A stretch of DNA of 64,000 bases, taken from assembly GCA_013407085.1 (NCBI GenBank), contig JACCGJ010010799.1:62001-126000 (forward strand), read 5' to 3'. The stretch is from Atriophallophorus winterbourni. Taxonomy: Eukaryota > Platyhelminthes > Trematoda > Plagiorchiida > Microphallidae. Below the pieces are notes generated by a model. The model searched no databases, was not told the DNA's origin, and saw only the letters and a program-made list of their open reading frames with translations. A program made the position numbers and the translations under genes. Below, one piece after another: positions 12,229 to 22,999 of this stretch (position 1 is the first letter of the stretch; every line of letters starts with the position of its first letter).

Positions 12229-12711
12229 AGTTTGATCGATCTATTTTTTAGTCCGTATGTTGGTTCTCGTGATGCGGTCAAACATGTTAGTAGCCTGAAT
12301 TGGGTTGTTCGGGTGTGTGACGGGGTGGCTGTTATGGAACACGTGATTACGTCATGTATGAAATAATCCAATATAACTCGTTAACTACACAAGCTAGAAC
12401 ACAGAAACAAGTATCAAAATGCGTAGCTCGACGCGATCTTTGCAATGATATCAAAAACCGTAGAATAGTTAGCGATTGAAAAAAGTTTGCGCGCGTGAGC
12501 AAACTGTGAAAATCACGCCGATATTATAACTTTGCTACTAATCCGTTGACAAGAGCAAAACAAATAAATTCCGTCAGGTCACATTGCAAGATGTTCTTTT
12601 GATTAAGCCATTTGACTGAACAAATAGTGCGAGTTGTTGGAATACAATTTGTAAACCATCGTAAGGGCATTGCAAAGATCTCACTTACATATTGTGAAAT
12701 GTTTCTGTATT

Positions 12712-12954
12712 TTAGTTTCGGTTAGTCGAAACGATGGAGTATAGTTTACATAAAATTGCCAAACCATTTGTAACCGACAATTCGGTCCGGGGGAAATCGA
12801 GTTCAACGTCAAATATTTCAGTCACGATATAAACACCGATGTGTCTATCCAACGGTTGAGTGACGCGTCCAAGCCCACCAAAATTTTGACAAGACAATAC
12901 GTGAGATGAGTACGGTACTATTGAAGCAAAATAGTTATACAATAAAAATAGCAA
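12712..12954 (-). other. Unassigned open frame, 80 codons, containing a sequence repeated at the window end
   Basis: The frame contains FGGLGRVTQPLDRHIGVYIV and EIFDVELDFPRT. I do not recognise the family. The EIFDVELDFPRT block and its DNA recur almost exactly at 63961-64000, where it runs into a CR1-like reverse transcriptase. It may therefore be repeat-derived rather than a host exon. It starts next to the putative LTR of the Pao remnant. Confidence 0.3.
12783..12822 (-). repeat. 40-bp near-identical copy of the window's last 40 bases
   Basis: This matches 63961-64000 at about 38 of 40 positions, in the same orientation. The match stops inside the 12.7-kb copy on one side, while the other copy is cut by the window edge, so the full repeat length is unknown. 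Confidence 0.7.
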
Positions 12955-13185
12955 ACCTCAATTATTCCGCTTCGTACTGAATCCAAAAACAACAATATTC
13001 AACAGAAACAATGACCACGAGTGATCGCAAATTCAAATAGCACGCAAACGGCCAAATAAAGATACACAAATATAAGCTCAAGAAAGAATAACTTCAATTT
13101 GTTCGGTAAAACAAAAATGGTAAAAATATACAAAAATCCAGCAGATTTAAACAGTTAGTTGTCAGTAAAATAAATTCAATGTACA

Positions 13186-13220
13186 TCTTACACGGCCCCC
13201 CGAAATCCGCTCCGGATTTC
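13186..13220 (-). other. G-run with adjacent 8-bp perfect hairpin; possible polypurine tract and 3' LTR start
   Basis: 13202-13220 is a perfect inverted repeat, GAAATCCG-CTC-CGGATTTC. Next to it the minus strand has GGGGGG, then CCG and TGTAAGATG. A purine tract followed by TG is the layout expected downstream of pol in an LTR element. The LTR itself could not be confirmed by a second copy. Confidence 0.25.
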
Positions 13221-13489
13221 TCAAAGGCTGACAACATACATGCTCTGGTGTCTACCCTATATCTTTACCCATCGCTGATTATATCATAATAGCAACCAGA
13301 CGTTATTATCTAAGAACAAAGTGAGATAATGTCACGATGCACAAGACGTTCTCCATGCCTCACACATGTGACAAAATTCACCGGCCATTTCAGCTAGATT
13401 GGTTAGAAGCAAGAAGTTTTCCATGCCTTACCACAACAAATCTAGCTGGCCTGGTCCCTTTACATGGCAAAACCAGTTCCGATAACAGC

Positions 13490-14290
13490 ATCCACGTTCG
13501 ATGATGTATTTTCTTCTGGTACAGTCAAATCAGTCCAAAAGCATGTTTGATCTAATTCGAAATGAATTTCTTCCTTGAGTACGTTAGTAAGCGAAACTAC
13601 CAGCTTAGCGGCTACTAACTTCAGACACGAAATAGTAGCAGGCTTGACTAGAGTAACTCGCTACTTCGAGCAGAGTAGGCAACAATATGACTTAGGACTA
13701 AATCGAATGTAAATGGCGGCTTCATACCTAAGTTCCAAAGCATCACAAAATGCATGTAACTGAGGTCGAACTACGTGAGCACGTTCGCGCTTCATACATC
13801 GATGTATTCTTAGTGCCTGCAGTTCCCGAACGGTGGACACCCAGATCTCCCAAGCTCGCACGTCTGTCGAACATCGTTCAGCATCCCAATCCAATTTTTC
13901 GCGACAAATTTTTGTAATAACAACTTGGCAGGCAACAAGATTGGAGCGACCAACCCAAATGGATCAAACAAGGACGAAACCGCTGACAGCAACGAGCGTC
14001 TCGTAAGTGCAACATTCTTCGGCCAAAACAAAAACCGAAACTCATCAGCAATTTAATCCTATTCAAGACCCAATGTTCTATCAGGAGGGATGGGATTAAG
14101 ATAAAATTGCAATCACTCAGTCAGACACTCCGTCTGTGAAAGATGCCAGGAGTGCTCTTGATCTCTGCAGAAGATTTTTTAGGATAGAATGAAGATACGT
14201 CGAAAGAGAACTTGAATTTGTGGAGAGAGATCGAGGCAGTAGCGAAGTCAAAACTTAAACAAAAGAGTATCGCCAGCTACTTCAGAAAAC
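13490..14290 (-). mobile_element. BEL/Pao LTR retrotransposon, pol remnant
   Basis: Reading on the minus strand, the pieces in order are LNPIPPDRTLGLE, then (after stops at positions expected to be Trp and another residue) FWPKNVALTRRSLLSAVSSL and FDPFGLVAPILLPAKLLLQ. These are followed by AWEIWVSTVRELQALRIH, HAFCDALELRYEAAIYI, KPATISCLKLVAAKLVVSL and CFWTDLTV. This is the BEL/Pao pattern at the RT-to-RNase H junction (peptidase A17 family region). Frames shift near 13880 and a TAG occurs near 13658. No protease or integrase was recognised, so it is an internal fragment of a dead element. Confidence 0.75.
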
Positions 14291-14516
14291 GTGAGATTGG
14301 ACTGCCAGTGTGGGCGTGCGTTATTTACACTTTTGCCTCCTGTAGAAACCCAATCAGGTGATGCGTGTGTGTGTTCGAAGTGATTTACTACAGAAACCGA
14401 GATGAGTATTCTTGACCAACATCCGATTTTACGGGATTGCGTTCGACGAATTCCTCGGGAAGATGGCTGGTGTCGTCCAGCTTTTACGCATTCGTAAGTC
14501 CGGGATCTGCAAATTA

Positions 14517-14690
14517 TCAAAGTAAAGCTAACACAAACCTGGCATTTGGTGCTGTGCTCCGAATGTAATACGATGAACCAGTGGAGCTTTGAAACCTGGA
14601 AATAGCACCTGCTGCTTCAACTAGGGATTCAAATTGTATGGGGTCGGCAACGGTTCCGAAAATTTCTGCAAAAACCTGAACTAGCGACAT
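14517..14690 (-). pseudogene. 57-codon ORF upstream of the Pao remnant, possible gag start
   Basis: ATG at 14690-14688 begins a frame with MSLVQVFAEIFGTVADPIQF and then SRFQSSTGSSYYIRS, ending at two successive stops (TGA, TAA). It lies on the same strand just upstream of pol, as gag would. The bases before it hold CCAAT- and TATA-like motifs. The gag identity is positional inference only. Confidence 0.3.
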
Positions 14691-14768
14691 CGTCAAAATA
14701 TGCTGCGTGTAGGCTATGCAGCGCTTTTTAAAGGACGGCCAGATGCCATGATTGGCTTAAAAATAAAC

Positions 14769-14832
14769 GCATTCTGATTCGTGCCCCTTGAACGGATTCT
14801 GATTGGTCAGCTAATATATACTTCGTGCCCGT
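14769..14832 (-). promoter_or_regulatory. Possible promoter region: CCAAT-like and TATA-like motifs with short direct repeats
   Basis: On the minus strand TATATATT (about 14821-14814) is followed by CCAATCAG. The motifs GGGCACGAA and ATCAGAAT each occur twice. Further down is another CCAATCA before the ATG at 14690. It may be part of a degraded 5' LTR of the Pao element. No matching 3' LTR was confirmed. Confidence 0.25.
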
Positions 14833-15114
14833 GGAAAGTAAGAATAACGGATGCCGCCAGTGTGTGGTTGATTTTACTACTTCGTTTTATAATAAATTTA
14901 CCATTAATAACATGAACTTAGATTTAATGTTGTGATCAGTGTGCTGTGGCATCATGTAATCATCAAATGGATTACACGCATGCAGAAAGACAAAGGTAAG
15001 ACATTCTTCACTTGTTTACACGTGTACAGAAAAACGGCAGTAAAATTACATGTCTGACAATGCGGTTTACTTACAACGAACTCCGCTTAAAACGAACATT
15101 TTACTCTTTCCCCA

Positions 15115-15143
15115 GCTATTCGTTGTACCCGGGTTCCACTGTA
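15115..15143 (-). repeat. Possible terminal inverted repeat of a pogo/Tigger-type DNA transposon
   Basis: Minus strand reads TACAGTGGAACCCGGGTACA, resembling the CAGTGGAACC-type ends of pogo/Tigger and related MITEs, with a flanking TA. No matching opposite end was identified, so it is a solitary or decayed end at most. Confidence 0.2.
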
Positions 15144-15464
15144 TATGCAAAAGGTGAGCATACCTTAAATGTATTTTATTGTTATGCATTTAATTTAGAA
15201 TATAAAACTTATTAAAAATTAATCGAACCCATGGAAACCACAGGGAATTATCTATTACTTTTTCATGAGGTATTTCGTTTCACTGTCAAATGGCTTTTGC
15301 GCAAACTTATATTAGGTAGTTGTAATTCGTTTGCGGAGTTCCGATATATCACGGTGATCTGACATGTATAACTTACTCTCAAAAGTTTAACTAAGTGTTT
15401 ACGGAAATATTAGGCATTGGATTATTGAAGAAATTTAGAATGAAGCTTCATTATTCATTCAAGA

Positions 15465-15880
15465 TAACTCCGCCAAGGACGGTCCCAAGCCCGTCTGAGA
15501 AAGGAGGAGGGTTGGGCTTAGGGCTATCAACCCTATCCCGTAAAACCTACATTGCTACGGAAACGATGACAACAGATCCGTGGTTCGGTCATGTCTGCAG
15601 GATGGATCCCAGTTCGCATACGAAGGTAGCCATGCACTGGCATCCGCAAGGTAAACGAAAAAGGGGACGGCCCAAGGAAACTTGGCGCAGAACGTTGGAA
15701 CGCGAACTGCATGCACAAGGATTCACGGTGCAGACGGCAAAGGAAGCAGCGACAGACCGGAACCACTGGCGTGAAGTTGTCTTCGCCTCATGTGCCACCC
15801 GGCACGGAGAGGACTGAATGAATCCATTCAAGATATTTTGTATTTTTGTATTCAATTGCGAAAAAATAAATGAATCCAAT
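15465..15880 (+). mobile_element. LINE 3' end of a second type (GKRKRGRPKETWRRTLE family)
   Basis: The open frame to 15817 encodes WFGHVCRMDPSSHTKVAMHW, then GKRKRGRPKETWRRTLEREL and TDRNHWREVVFASC. This is the C-terminal block found after the reverse transcriptase in RTE-like and related animal LINEs. It is followed by a short 3' region with AATAAA at about 15866 and a GAATCC/AATTCC-rich tail. No RT motifs are present upstream, so the copy is 5'-truncated to about 0.4 kb. The sequence upstream of about 15465 in the same frame does not look related. Confidence 0.7.
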
Positions 15881-15899
15881 TCCAATCCATTCAAATTGG

Positions 15900-17150
15900 C
15901 CTCCAGTCAATCAGTTTTGACTATCGTGTTTATTATCATTGATGGATGCGTTTTTTACTAAGCCGCAAGCGATTACGTAATGTGCCAGTCACATTCTCTG
16001 TTCTCATGTCGATTACGTTGATTACCTAGTGGTTTCAGGTCACTCTATATAACCTTAGAGACGTTAACTGCGTGTGTGATTGAAATCCACTTCTATCTTG
16101 ATTCTTTAGTGAAGTCCATCTTTCCAACGCTGATTGCGTTCACCCACGAGTCCGACATCATATAAGAAAGCCGATTGATCAAGCGCATTTACTAAATACA
16201 AGAGACAATGAACAAATTACACGTCTATCTTATCTACGGAAATTGGGTTATTGTCTGTACCGGTTAGCACGTCGATCTGATGTGCAAATGGTCTTCGTAA
16301 CAATCGGTAAGATTCAAGCCTTCACCAAGGAGGACACGTTTGACAAGCATTGACGTATTGCAAATTTTTACATAGCGACTAACTTTTCCCATTTATTGAG
16401 GATTTCCAGGATTTCTGCACTCGAAACGTTCTAATAAATTTGATCTCTCCCATACAGGCCATATATCAGAGTGGCAAATAACGCTTGCATAATATTCTAA
16501 CCTTAATCTAGTTTATACAATTCGCATTACCATTGGTATACTTATTTTGCTTGTCAGCTCCATGCGACCGAACACCAAAAAACGAAAACAGGACAATTCG
16601 TCATGGCACAGTTTCAACGCGACATAGATATCCCCGTGGATTGTGTCTGGCATATAATTTCGCAAAACGCAAATGCGATTAAAATAGATGTGCTTTCAAC
16701 CTACGTAAGATACAAACATACCAATTTTTAATGCAACAATTTCAATCATTTGAAGTACAGGATTAATTATCTGAAGCAAGACAAACATAATTTGATACCG
16801 ATTTTTCAGGGTTCGAATAAATTAACGAACAATTTTCGGGAGCGCTAACAGCGATGGAAGGTAGTCGGTCGATAAGTGTTAGTTGCACGTTGAATCGTGA
16901 TCTACGTCAGAAAGCGAGAGCAGTATCTTGTCTGGTCATGTTCAGAGTATTCAACATGCCTGGGCAATGCTATTCTTCGTTCAGTTTACTTGCTGGCGGA
17001 TATATGCTCTACTTCACGCGCGCCTCATTTCGATGAGTAAAAAAATAAAACTTTCTGATAAAACCGAAGAAGTCTTCTTGCTCAATAACCTAAAATAACA
17101 GAATGTCTATTGGCTGAGTAAGGACTGAATGGAATTTGTGTACGCATGTC
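15900..17150. other. No gene recognised
   Basis: AT-rich stretch with short open frames only. None has a recognisable motif or splice context. Confidence 0.4.
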
Positions 17151-17179
17151 ATGTTTAATGAATGTGAATAAACCTTACC

Positions 17180-17750
17180 TGAAAGTAAGTAAATTTTCTA
17201 CTACATATCAAGATTTGGATTCGAGTTTGCTTGACATTTGCAGGATTCCTCGTTAAAGCGCTTAATATGTACCCACTCAACGGAATCCACTGAGACACGA
17301 TTTTAACAGACAGAGACACGACGTAGAACAATTGTTCATCATCTCTACGATGTTGGATTCGAAAACCATCAGACCTAGGGCAGTTGCACGTTTGGTTCGC
17401 CAACCATGCTTCTCACATTTCGGTGAACCACATCTACTGAAAATAACACTTAACATTGAGAAGTATCGGAAAATTGTTATTTAAATTTTCTTACCTGCTA
17501 CGTAGATTTTCCGAGTGCAATATTCGAAACTAAGCTGACATACCCTGATGAGAAAGATAAGGACGTCTCGATGTTTATATGCAAAGCAACGAGCGAAGTT
17601 TAATACTTTCAGCCGTTTCTGAGGCTTCATACACGACGGAGGCTGTAAAACATAAACTAAACGACTAATTACAGTGGCTCTACATTGCACAAATGATATA
17701 CGCGCTGAAGTGTTTTGTTGGGAGTACTTCCAGGAAACCGCGGTCATCCC
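17180..17750 (-). other. Two weak minus-strand exon candidates with good donor sites
   Basis: On the minus strand one frame ends CTRKIYVAG followed by GTAAGA (donor at about 17513). A second frame ends FTYFQ followed by GTAAGG (about 17180). Pyrimidine-rich AG acceptors precede parts of each. The encoded sequences match no family I recognise and the reading phases are not consistent, so this is only a lead for transcript mapping. Confidence 0.15.
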
Positions 17751-17819
17751 ATTACAAAGGAAATAGACCTGTTGCTGGCCTCATTCGGTCGATGTCGACC
17801 ATGAATGTACATCACTATC

Positions 17820-19790
17820 GCATGAATTTTCATGTTCGGAAGCTTTTTGAATGACTGAGCACTCTGTTTCGAGAGGAACAATCTCTCCCGCAGCGCTTGT
17901 AACGATGAATGGATCCCGGTTGTAGGGTGTCACTTGCACTTGATATGCGTTTAGCAGCCAAGAGCTCTATCTGCTCCTCCCCACCTTGTAGACGACGCGT
18001 TACACAATGACTCTTATGTAAGCAGTTAAATCAAGTTCTTCCCAACTCGACGAATCAAAGCTTAGAGCTTTCAGATCTCATTTGCAAACGTCTTTGTACC
18101 GCAAGTGCGGTCTGCCAAATGGTCGACTTCAGAATTGCATTTCACCATAGAGTAGATCTTTCGAAATACGACAAAATTTAAATTTTTAGACACGACCAAG
18201 CCATCGCATACGGCTTTATCGTTATAAGGTGAACATGCTCTGTTGACCAGCTTTTGAAAGCACTTCAGCATCAGTCACTCGGTCCATCCACGATGTGGTC
18301 GAGATACAACGGATGTTTCGTAGATAAAAAGCATTCAGCTTCCTTTCCTGTCTTGTGTGAGTGGTCCAGGTTTCACCGCGGTACAGTAAAGCATTTAGTA
18401 CTCACGTCTTAACAGTCAGCTTGCGGTTTCCCCAAACACGAGAGTTCAATCGAGATAAAATGACAGCTGCTCTGCCAATCCGCTTATCAATCTCCGTGTC
18501 CAGTGAGAGGTTATCCGCAATGGTATAACCAAGATATGTGAAATGATGTACTGGTTCAATATGACATTTTTCAACAGTGATGATTGGAGGCGATACAGTT
18601 CCTTGACAAATGACTTTGGTCTTTCTCATGCTGATTGTTAGCCAAAAGTATTTGCAATCCGACGAAAATCAGTCCATTAGTGACTGGAGGTTTTATTGCG
18701 AGTGAGCAATAATGGCTGTATCGTAGGCAAAGAGCAGGTCACGGATGAACACATTTCGTGCTTTGGTTCGTGCTCTAAACCGGTTGAGTTTGAAAAGCTT
18801 GCCATCACTTTGCGTCCTCAGTTAAATGCCTTATGTCCTCGTCCGAAAAGCGTGCTTCAAAAGCAAAGCAAATGAAGTGAAGAAGAGCGTTGGATCAAGA
18901 ATACAGTATTTGTTTGATGTCTTGCGAATTTCAGAGGATTCTGAATTGAAACCGGTGAAATGGACAGAGCCCTTAATGCCTGAATCAAACAGAATGAGGA
19001 GGTTGAGCAGTATTGGGTGGCAGCCTATCAGATCAAGCATTTTGGAAAGACACACCTTGTCCACCTAGTTAAATGCCTCCATTAAATCAATAAAAAAGCG
19101 TATAATGGCGTACGCACTTCCCGACACTTTCTTGAAGTTGTCTCAGGGATATGATCATGTCAAACGTTGATCGTCCCTTGCGAAAGCCACATTGAGTGTC
19201 GGTGTAAATTCTATCAGCTAAAACTTGTAGCTGGATCTGTAAGACTTTAGCAAACAATTTGCCTGCAACAATCAGAAGGGAGATTCCTCTCTAATTGTTG
19301 TAGTGGCCTCTATCACCCTTATTCTTAAAGAAGGTTATGATCTTGTGTCTAACATCGCTTGGAGACACACTCCTCCTGCGATCACTGACGATTTAAATTG
19401 TGAAGAGTTTGTAGTAATGCTGCTCCACGGCATTTAATAAGCTCTAGTGCTATTCTATCGTCACCAGGGGCCTATCTATTCGCTAAGCGGTCGACGTCCG
19501 TTTTGTGCTTATCAAGAGTGTGGGTTATCTAGATATTCAATGGTCGGCAACCGCTCGACATTTTCAAGTGAATGCGGTTAAACCGTACTGTCCCAAGAGT
19601 AGAGAGAAGACAAGTGCTCTAGCCATCTTTCCATGTGTTCAGTTTTGTCAACAATCGGGTTACCATATACAGACTTAATAGGAGCAGTTATAATTTTCTT
19701 TGGATTATTGGCTCTCTTGATCCCATCATACATACCCTGCAGCTTTTCGGATATTAAATATAATTTAAATCCAACAGTCGTTTGCACATC
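17820..19790 (-). pseudogene. RTE copy 1 reverse transcriptase and C-terminal region
   Basis: Fragments in several frames correspond to the RT of the 45-kb copy: MYDGIKRANNPKKIITAPIK (linker), a GRSTFDMI block, KMLDLIGCHPILLNLLI, ALLLKHAFRTRT, VICQGTVSPPIITVE and IADNLSLDTEIDKRIGRAAV. The zinc-knuckle end (expected CGRDCSSRIGLFGHSKSCK) is present but out of frame. The catalytic FADD region is disrupted. It is a fossil. Confidence 0.6.
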
Positions 19791-20108
19791 GCCTTGCAGT
19801 CTGTTGGACCATATTCCTAGCTGCTCTTATAAGTCATAAGTTTCAATCTGTTGGCATACCATCGAACTTTAAGAATGCTGACCATTTTTCATCCTACACA
19901 GCAGTCATATCAGAAGCTTTTGTTTCGAACCAGTCGTTCGTTTGAGCTTCCATTCGACCGAAAGTGGAAAGCTTGACTCGGCAAAAGCAGCTTTTTATCG
20001 ATTCCCAGTTTTCTGGAGCCGATCCGATTAGGGTGGTCATGCTGAACTCGGTTGGGAAGGCTTTTGCAAATCGCGCAGCTATTTTATGTATGCACATGCA
20101 AGTGACGT

Positions 20109-20940
20109 CTATCCTAGGCTTAGCAAAGAGTTTGGTGCGATGAATTCTCGTTTCGGTAAGCGCCAGCTTTGCAGAAACCCGTGAATTATCGATGTCGCAG
20201 TCTGGGCTTCGACGCGATCTGGTGAGAAGTACGCTTCATATATTAGTGTGCCTAACAAGAATAAGATTAAGCTGATGCCAATGGTTAGAGCGAACATGTT
20301 TCTAAGAGACTTTATGATGTGGTATTGTTTGAAAGAAAGGGTTACTGACACAAAGACTGAGCTGTGTGCATATTTATAAAATGCGTTTTCCATTTCATTG
20401 GTTTTACCGAAACTTTCGAGGCAATTTTGCCAAGAATCGTTATCTGAAATAACTCTAGCATTACAATCACATAATACCCCTATACAGTTTCTTCGTGGCA
20501 CGTTGCTGAGGACTGTTGCGTGGTAATGATGAAAAGCGTCTTTTCTAGGAGGCGTCGCACAAAGCGTCGGTACATGAACGTTGACCAAGGGTACCACTAT
20601 TGCACTTTTGAGTCTAAATCCGTTCGCTCCCACTGCTCCTTGTTTCTGCTGCTTTCATTAGTTCGTTTCGCACGGCAAACCCAAATCCGTGCAGTCAAGT
20701 ATCATTTTAACCGCATGTTTTTTCAAAATATTGTGTAGGATCTTTCTGTTTCCATACCAGTGTCTGGTAATCGCGTATCTTGCAAAGCAGTCACGAAGAC
20801 ATTAAGCCTTTTTAGCTCATTGTTAATCACAGCTGATTTTCTTACCCCTCTGATATTCGGGATGCTGTCATGAAATCCCGGAAGAATGGACCGGACGTTC
20901 CAGGTTCACAGTTTAGGAACTGACCTTTTTTGTTTAGTAA
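20109..20940 (-). pseudogene. RTE copy 1 endonuclease domain
   Basis: Begins with TWNVRSILPGFHDSIPNIRG, which corresponds to the start of APE-type endonucleases of RTE LINEs. The long frame 20633-20109 holds VHVPTLCATPPRKDAFHHY, then LCDCNARVISDNDSWQNCLE, where LGDFNARV is expected. The Gly-Asp-Phe-Asn motif has become Cys-Asp-Cys-Asn. Later parts keep only scattered identity to the 46-kb copy. Stops and frameshifts near 20640-20800 separate the start from the rest. Non-functional. Confidence 0.65.
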
Positions 20941-21049
20941 TTCGTTTCGTTAGGGCGAAAATATGCAGTCTGCTTGTAGATTGATTCCTAATCCCCATGC
21001 ACCTAATAAGGATTTCACAACGTGGTGAGACGTTACGTATTCGAATCCA

Positions 21050-21722
21050 AGGTTCCAAAGTTGTCACGAACAAGTCGGTTTTGAGGATGAGCTCCAAATT
21101 CTAAAAATGATATCAAGGTAAGCGTCTCATATAGCCTCTGACAACCAAGTCCAGCTCCTTGCCTGCACTCCTGGTCCTATGTAACCGGCGAAACTTCGTC
21201 TACTGGAACGAGAAAATGCAATGCGGCTGATTTGCGCCTCAAAACCAGAATGCGTTTGGCCGGTGAATCTCGTGAGTCCATGAAAGAAAACCCTTATCTC
21301 AAACCTCAACTGCCTTATGATTAAATCCAATCATGGAAAAGGCTTCAGTAGTCCAGAGCCGGAGTCTGTTAGGCATCCGAACTTTTATTGAACTTCACCC
21401 AGCAAACTCCTGCGACGGCATCGTTGTCCAGAAGTATCAGCCTAGCTGTTCCTTTATTTCCGGTCGTGCCATGAAGTGGGAGCACTTGCAGCGTGAGCAA
21501 CAACTAGTTCTCCACATTGAACTGACCTGGCGTACATCACAACATAAAAATGGAGAGGACACTCCAATTCGCTTCTGCTAATAATAACACGGAAAACAGC
21601 AGATACCGGTTAAGAGCTATGCCTCTGGTGGCGTAGAGCTCAGCGCTTGGGGCTGCATCGGATCGCGGAAGTGAATTTCATGTTTCATTGGACTGCAACC
21701 GCTCGCCTTAATCTGGCAGCAT
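21050..21722 (+). mobile_element. RTE-like LINE, 5' leader fragment (plus), head-to-head with copy 1
   Basis: This plus-strand segment matches the 5' leaders of the copies at 33.9 kb and 45.0 kb over several hundred bases. Shared blocks include AACCCTTATCTCAAAC, TGGAAAAGGCTT, a TTCCTGCGACGG-like segment and CATCACAACA. It stops before the endonuclease, so only the untranslated leader remains. The coding copy on the minus strand begins about 60 bases to its left. Confidence 0.65.
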
Positions 21723-22334
21723 TTAGTCAAAGGTGATGGACCACCTCCCTCGAAATATACTTTTTTTGACTGGGCTATGACAGACCTTAATAGACATACC
21801 TGGCGACTACATGAGAAAATTAACTCCTTTGTTGTTAGAATGATCCCAATAAAGGCAAAATTATCACCGTTCAAAATATACTGAAAACTCAATTTCAGAA
21901 GACGGTTAAAAAATCACAAAGTTCCGGCTCTTCTCGAGTTGGGACCCTGAAAGGTTGAATTGCATTAAAGTTGATTGCCAACATTGTGCAATTACCCGGG
22001 TAATTTCTTCTGAATGCAAGGCTACATATTCACCTACCACCCAAGATATTTTTGCTGCTGCTAAAGAAAATTGTTCGGGAACAAAAGAACCAGTTTGAGT
22101 GCAAATAATTTTAAGATTTTAAATTTCAAATGCAGTTGCACTCGATTTGCTATTGCACAGTTCCTCGTTCGCTTTTCATGATTCATGATTCATGATGTAA
22201 ACATGAATATCAACCGGTAAAGTTAACTGTGAATTCACATTTTGAATGAAATCGTTTTAGATCATTGAATAATACAATCGTAGGTATGCAAAATATAAAA
22301 CCGAATTTATTAATAAAAAATCTTATTTTTACAA

Positions 22335-22420
22335 ACTGAGACACGACCGGCTCCTTGGTGTTTGCATTCCTCACGTATGGACAGTACGATGGGGATCCGC
22401 ATGCCTTGAAACCTTGTGAG
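22335..22420 (-). repeat. Degenerate Penelope pseudo-LTR fragment with hammerhead-like relic
   Basis: Minus strand: AATGCAAACACC and GCCGGTCGTG align with the helix II and helix III parts of the hammerhead-like motif, but the core is GTGAGGA and GAAAC is GGAGC. Next to it are the usual GGATCCGCATG and CTTGAAAC blocks of the repeat. It is not expected to be active. Confidence 0.5.
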
Positions 22421-22652
22421 AATCGTAAAGAATATTTGGGCTTGCATGTCACTATCGGGTAAGGTTCCTACAAAGAATCTGCTACTTCAAATGTTATGAA
22501 ACATGAAAGTTTATTTGCATACACATTTGTTAATGTTCCTCAAATAATTATACGATTTCGTTAAATACTGTTTGGATGAAGGTTGCGTACTCAATCTAAA
22601 TTACACTTCCACTGGTCGATGATAAACAATGAATCGTTAATTAACTTTGCAG

Positions 22653-22842
22653 AAAACTCTTTTGAAATTTCAAGACTCCTCAATTTTTGCGCAACAATCA
22701 GGAAGCTCCATGTTCCGAACGATTTATAACAGTCCGTTGCCTAACACAACGACGTATCACTATAGCGACGATCTCAAGATTACGCTGCGCAGCAAGGATG
22801 TTGATTGGTTTTATGAAGCTGCAAACTTGGCTTATCTATCAT
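22653..22842 (+). CDS. Candidate internal exon, unknown protein
   Basis: A 190-base open stretch is bounded by TTAACTTTGCAG (acceptor) and GTGAGA (donor). It encodes KTLLKFQDSSIFAQQSGSSM, then NTTTYHYSDDLKITLRSKDV and WFYEAANLAYLS, with a coding-like composition unlike the flanks. I recognise no family. It could belong with the exon candidate at 25889 on the same strand, but the phases (1 out, 0 in) would need another exon between them. A decayed repeat is an alternative. Confidence 0.3.
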
Positions 22843-22999
22843 GTGAGAAATTATTCTATAAAAAATTTCGAATTTTGATCTCACGGTTTTTGCATAAAAT
22901 CAAAATGTGCAAATTTCATTATTGTCTTCGAACTACACACTACATCTTTGCTCACATTCAAAAAGCTTCTGTGTACTGAAATAACGCATTAATGTAGAA

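Larger units (their letters stand above)
7726..12240 (-). mobile_element. CR1-like non-LTR retrotransposon, copy B (nearly full length, decayed)
   Basis: Minus-strand order is ORF1 (12228-10948), endonuclease (about 10740-9860), reverse transcriptase (9858-8087), CR1-type C-terminus to 7934, then a 3' region with AATAAA at 7742-7747 and a terminal tandem of the heptamer TCTTGAA at 7726-7741. A short tandem tail is typical of the CR1 group. Total length is about 4.5 kb. It belongs to a different subfamily from copy A: ORF1 and RT sequences differ clearly, while the copy at 28.6-30.9 kb is a close relative. Lesions include at least two stops in ORF1, several stops in the endonuclease, a TGA at 8659-8661, an indel at 8337-8342 and a TGA at 8087-8089. 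Confidence 0.85.
17755..20990 (-). mobile_element. RTE-like LINE, copy 1 (minus, heavily decayed)
   Basis: Minus-strand order matches the copies at 33.9 and 45 kb: 5' leader (about 20990-20940), endonuclease start TWNVRSILPGFHDS, endonuclease body, linker, reverse transcriptase, thumb (VHHFTYLGYTIADNLSLDTE) and C-terminal zinc-finger block. The conserved 3' end reads GATGTACATTCATGG and ends in a CAACA-type tail. Frameshifts are frequent; no frame longer than 175 codons remains. Its 5' end lies only about 60 bases from the 5' end of an oppositely oriented relative. Confidence 0.75.

Noticed and set aside
21617..21892. Minus-strand 91-codon frame
   Set aside because: Half of it is antisense to the RTE 5' leader, an untranslated region in the other copies.
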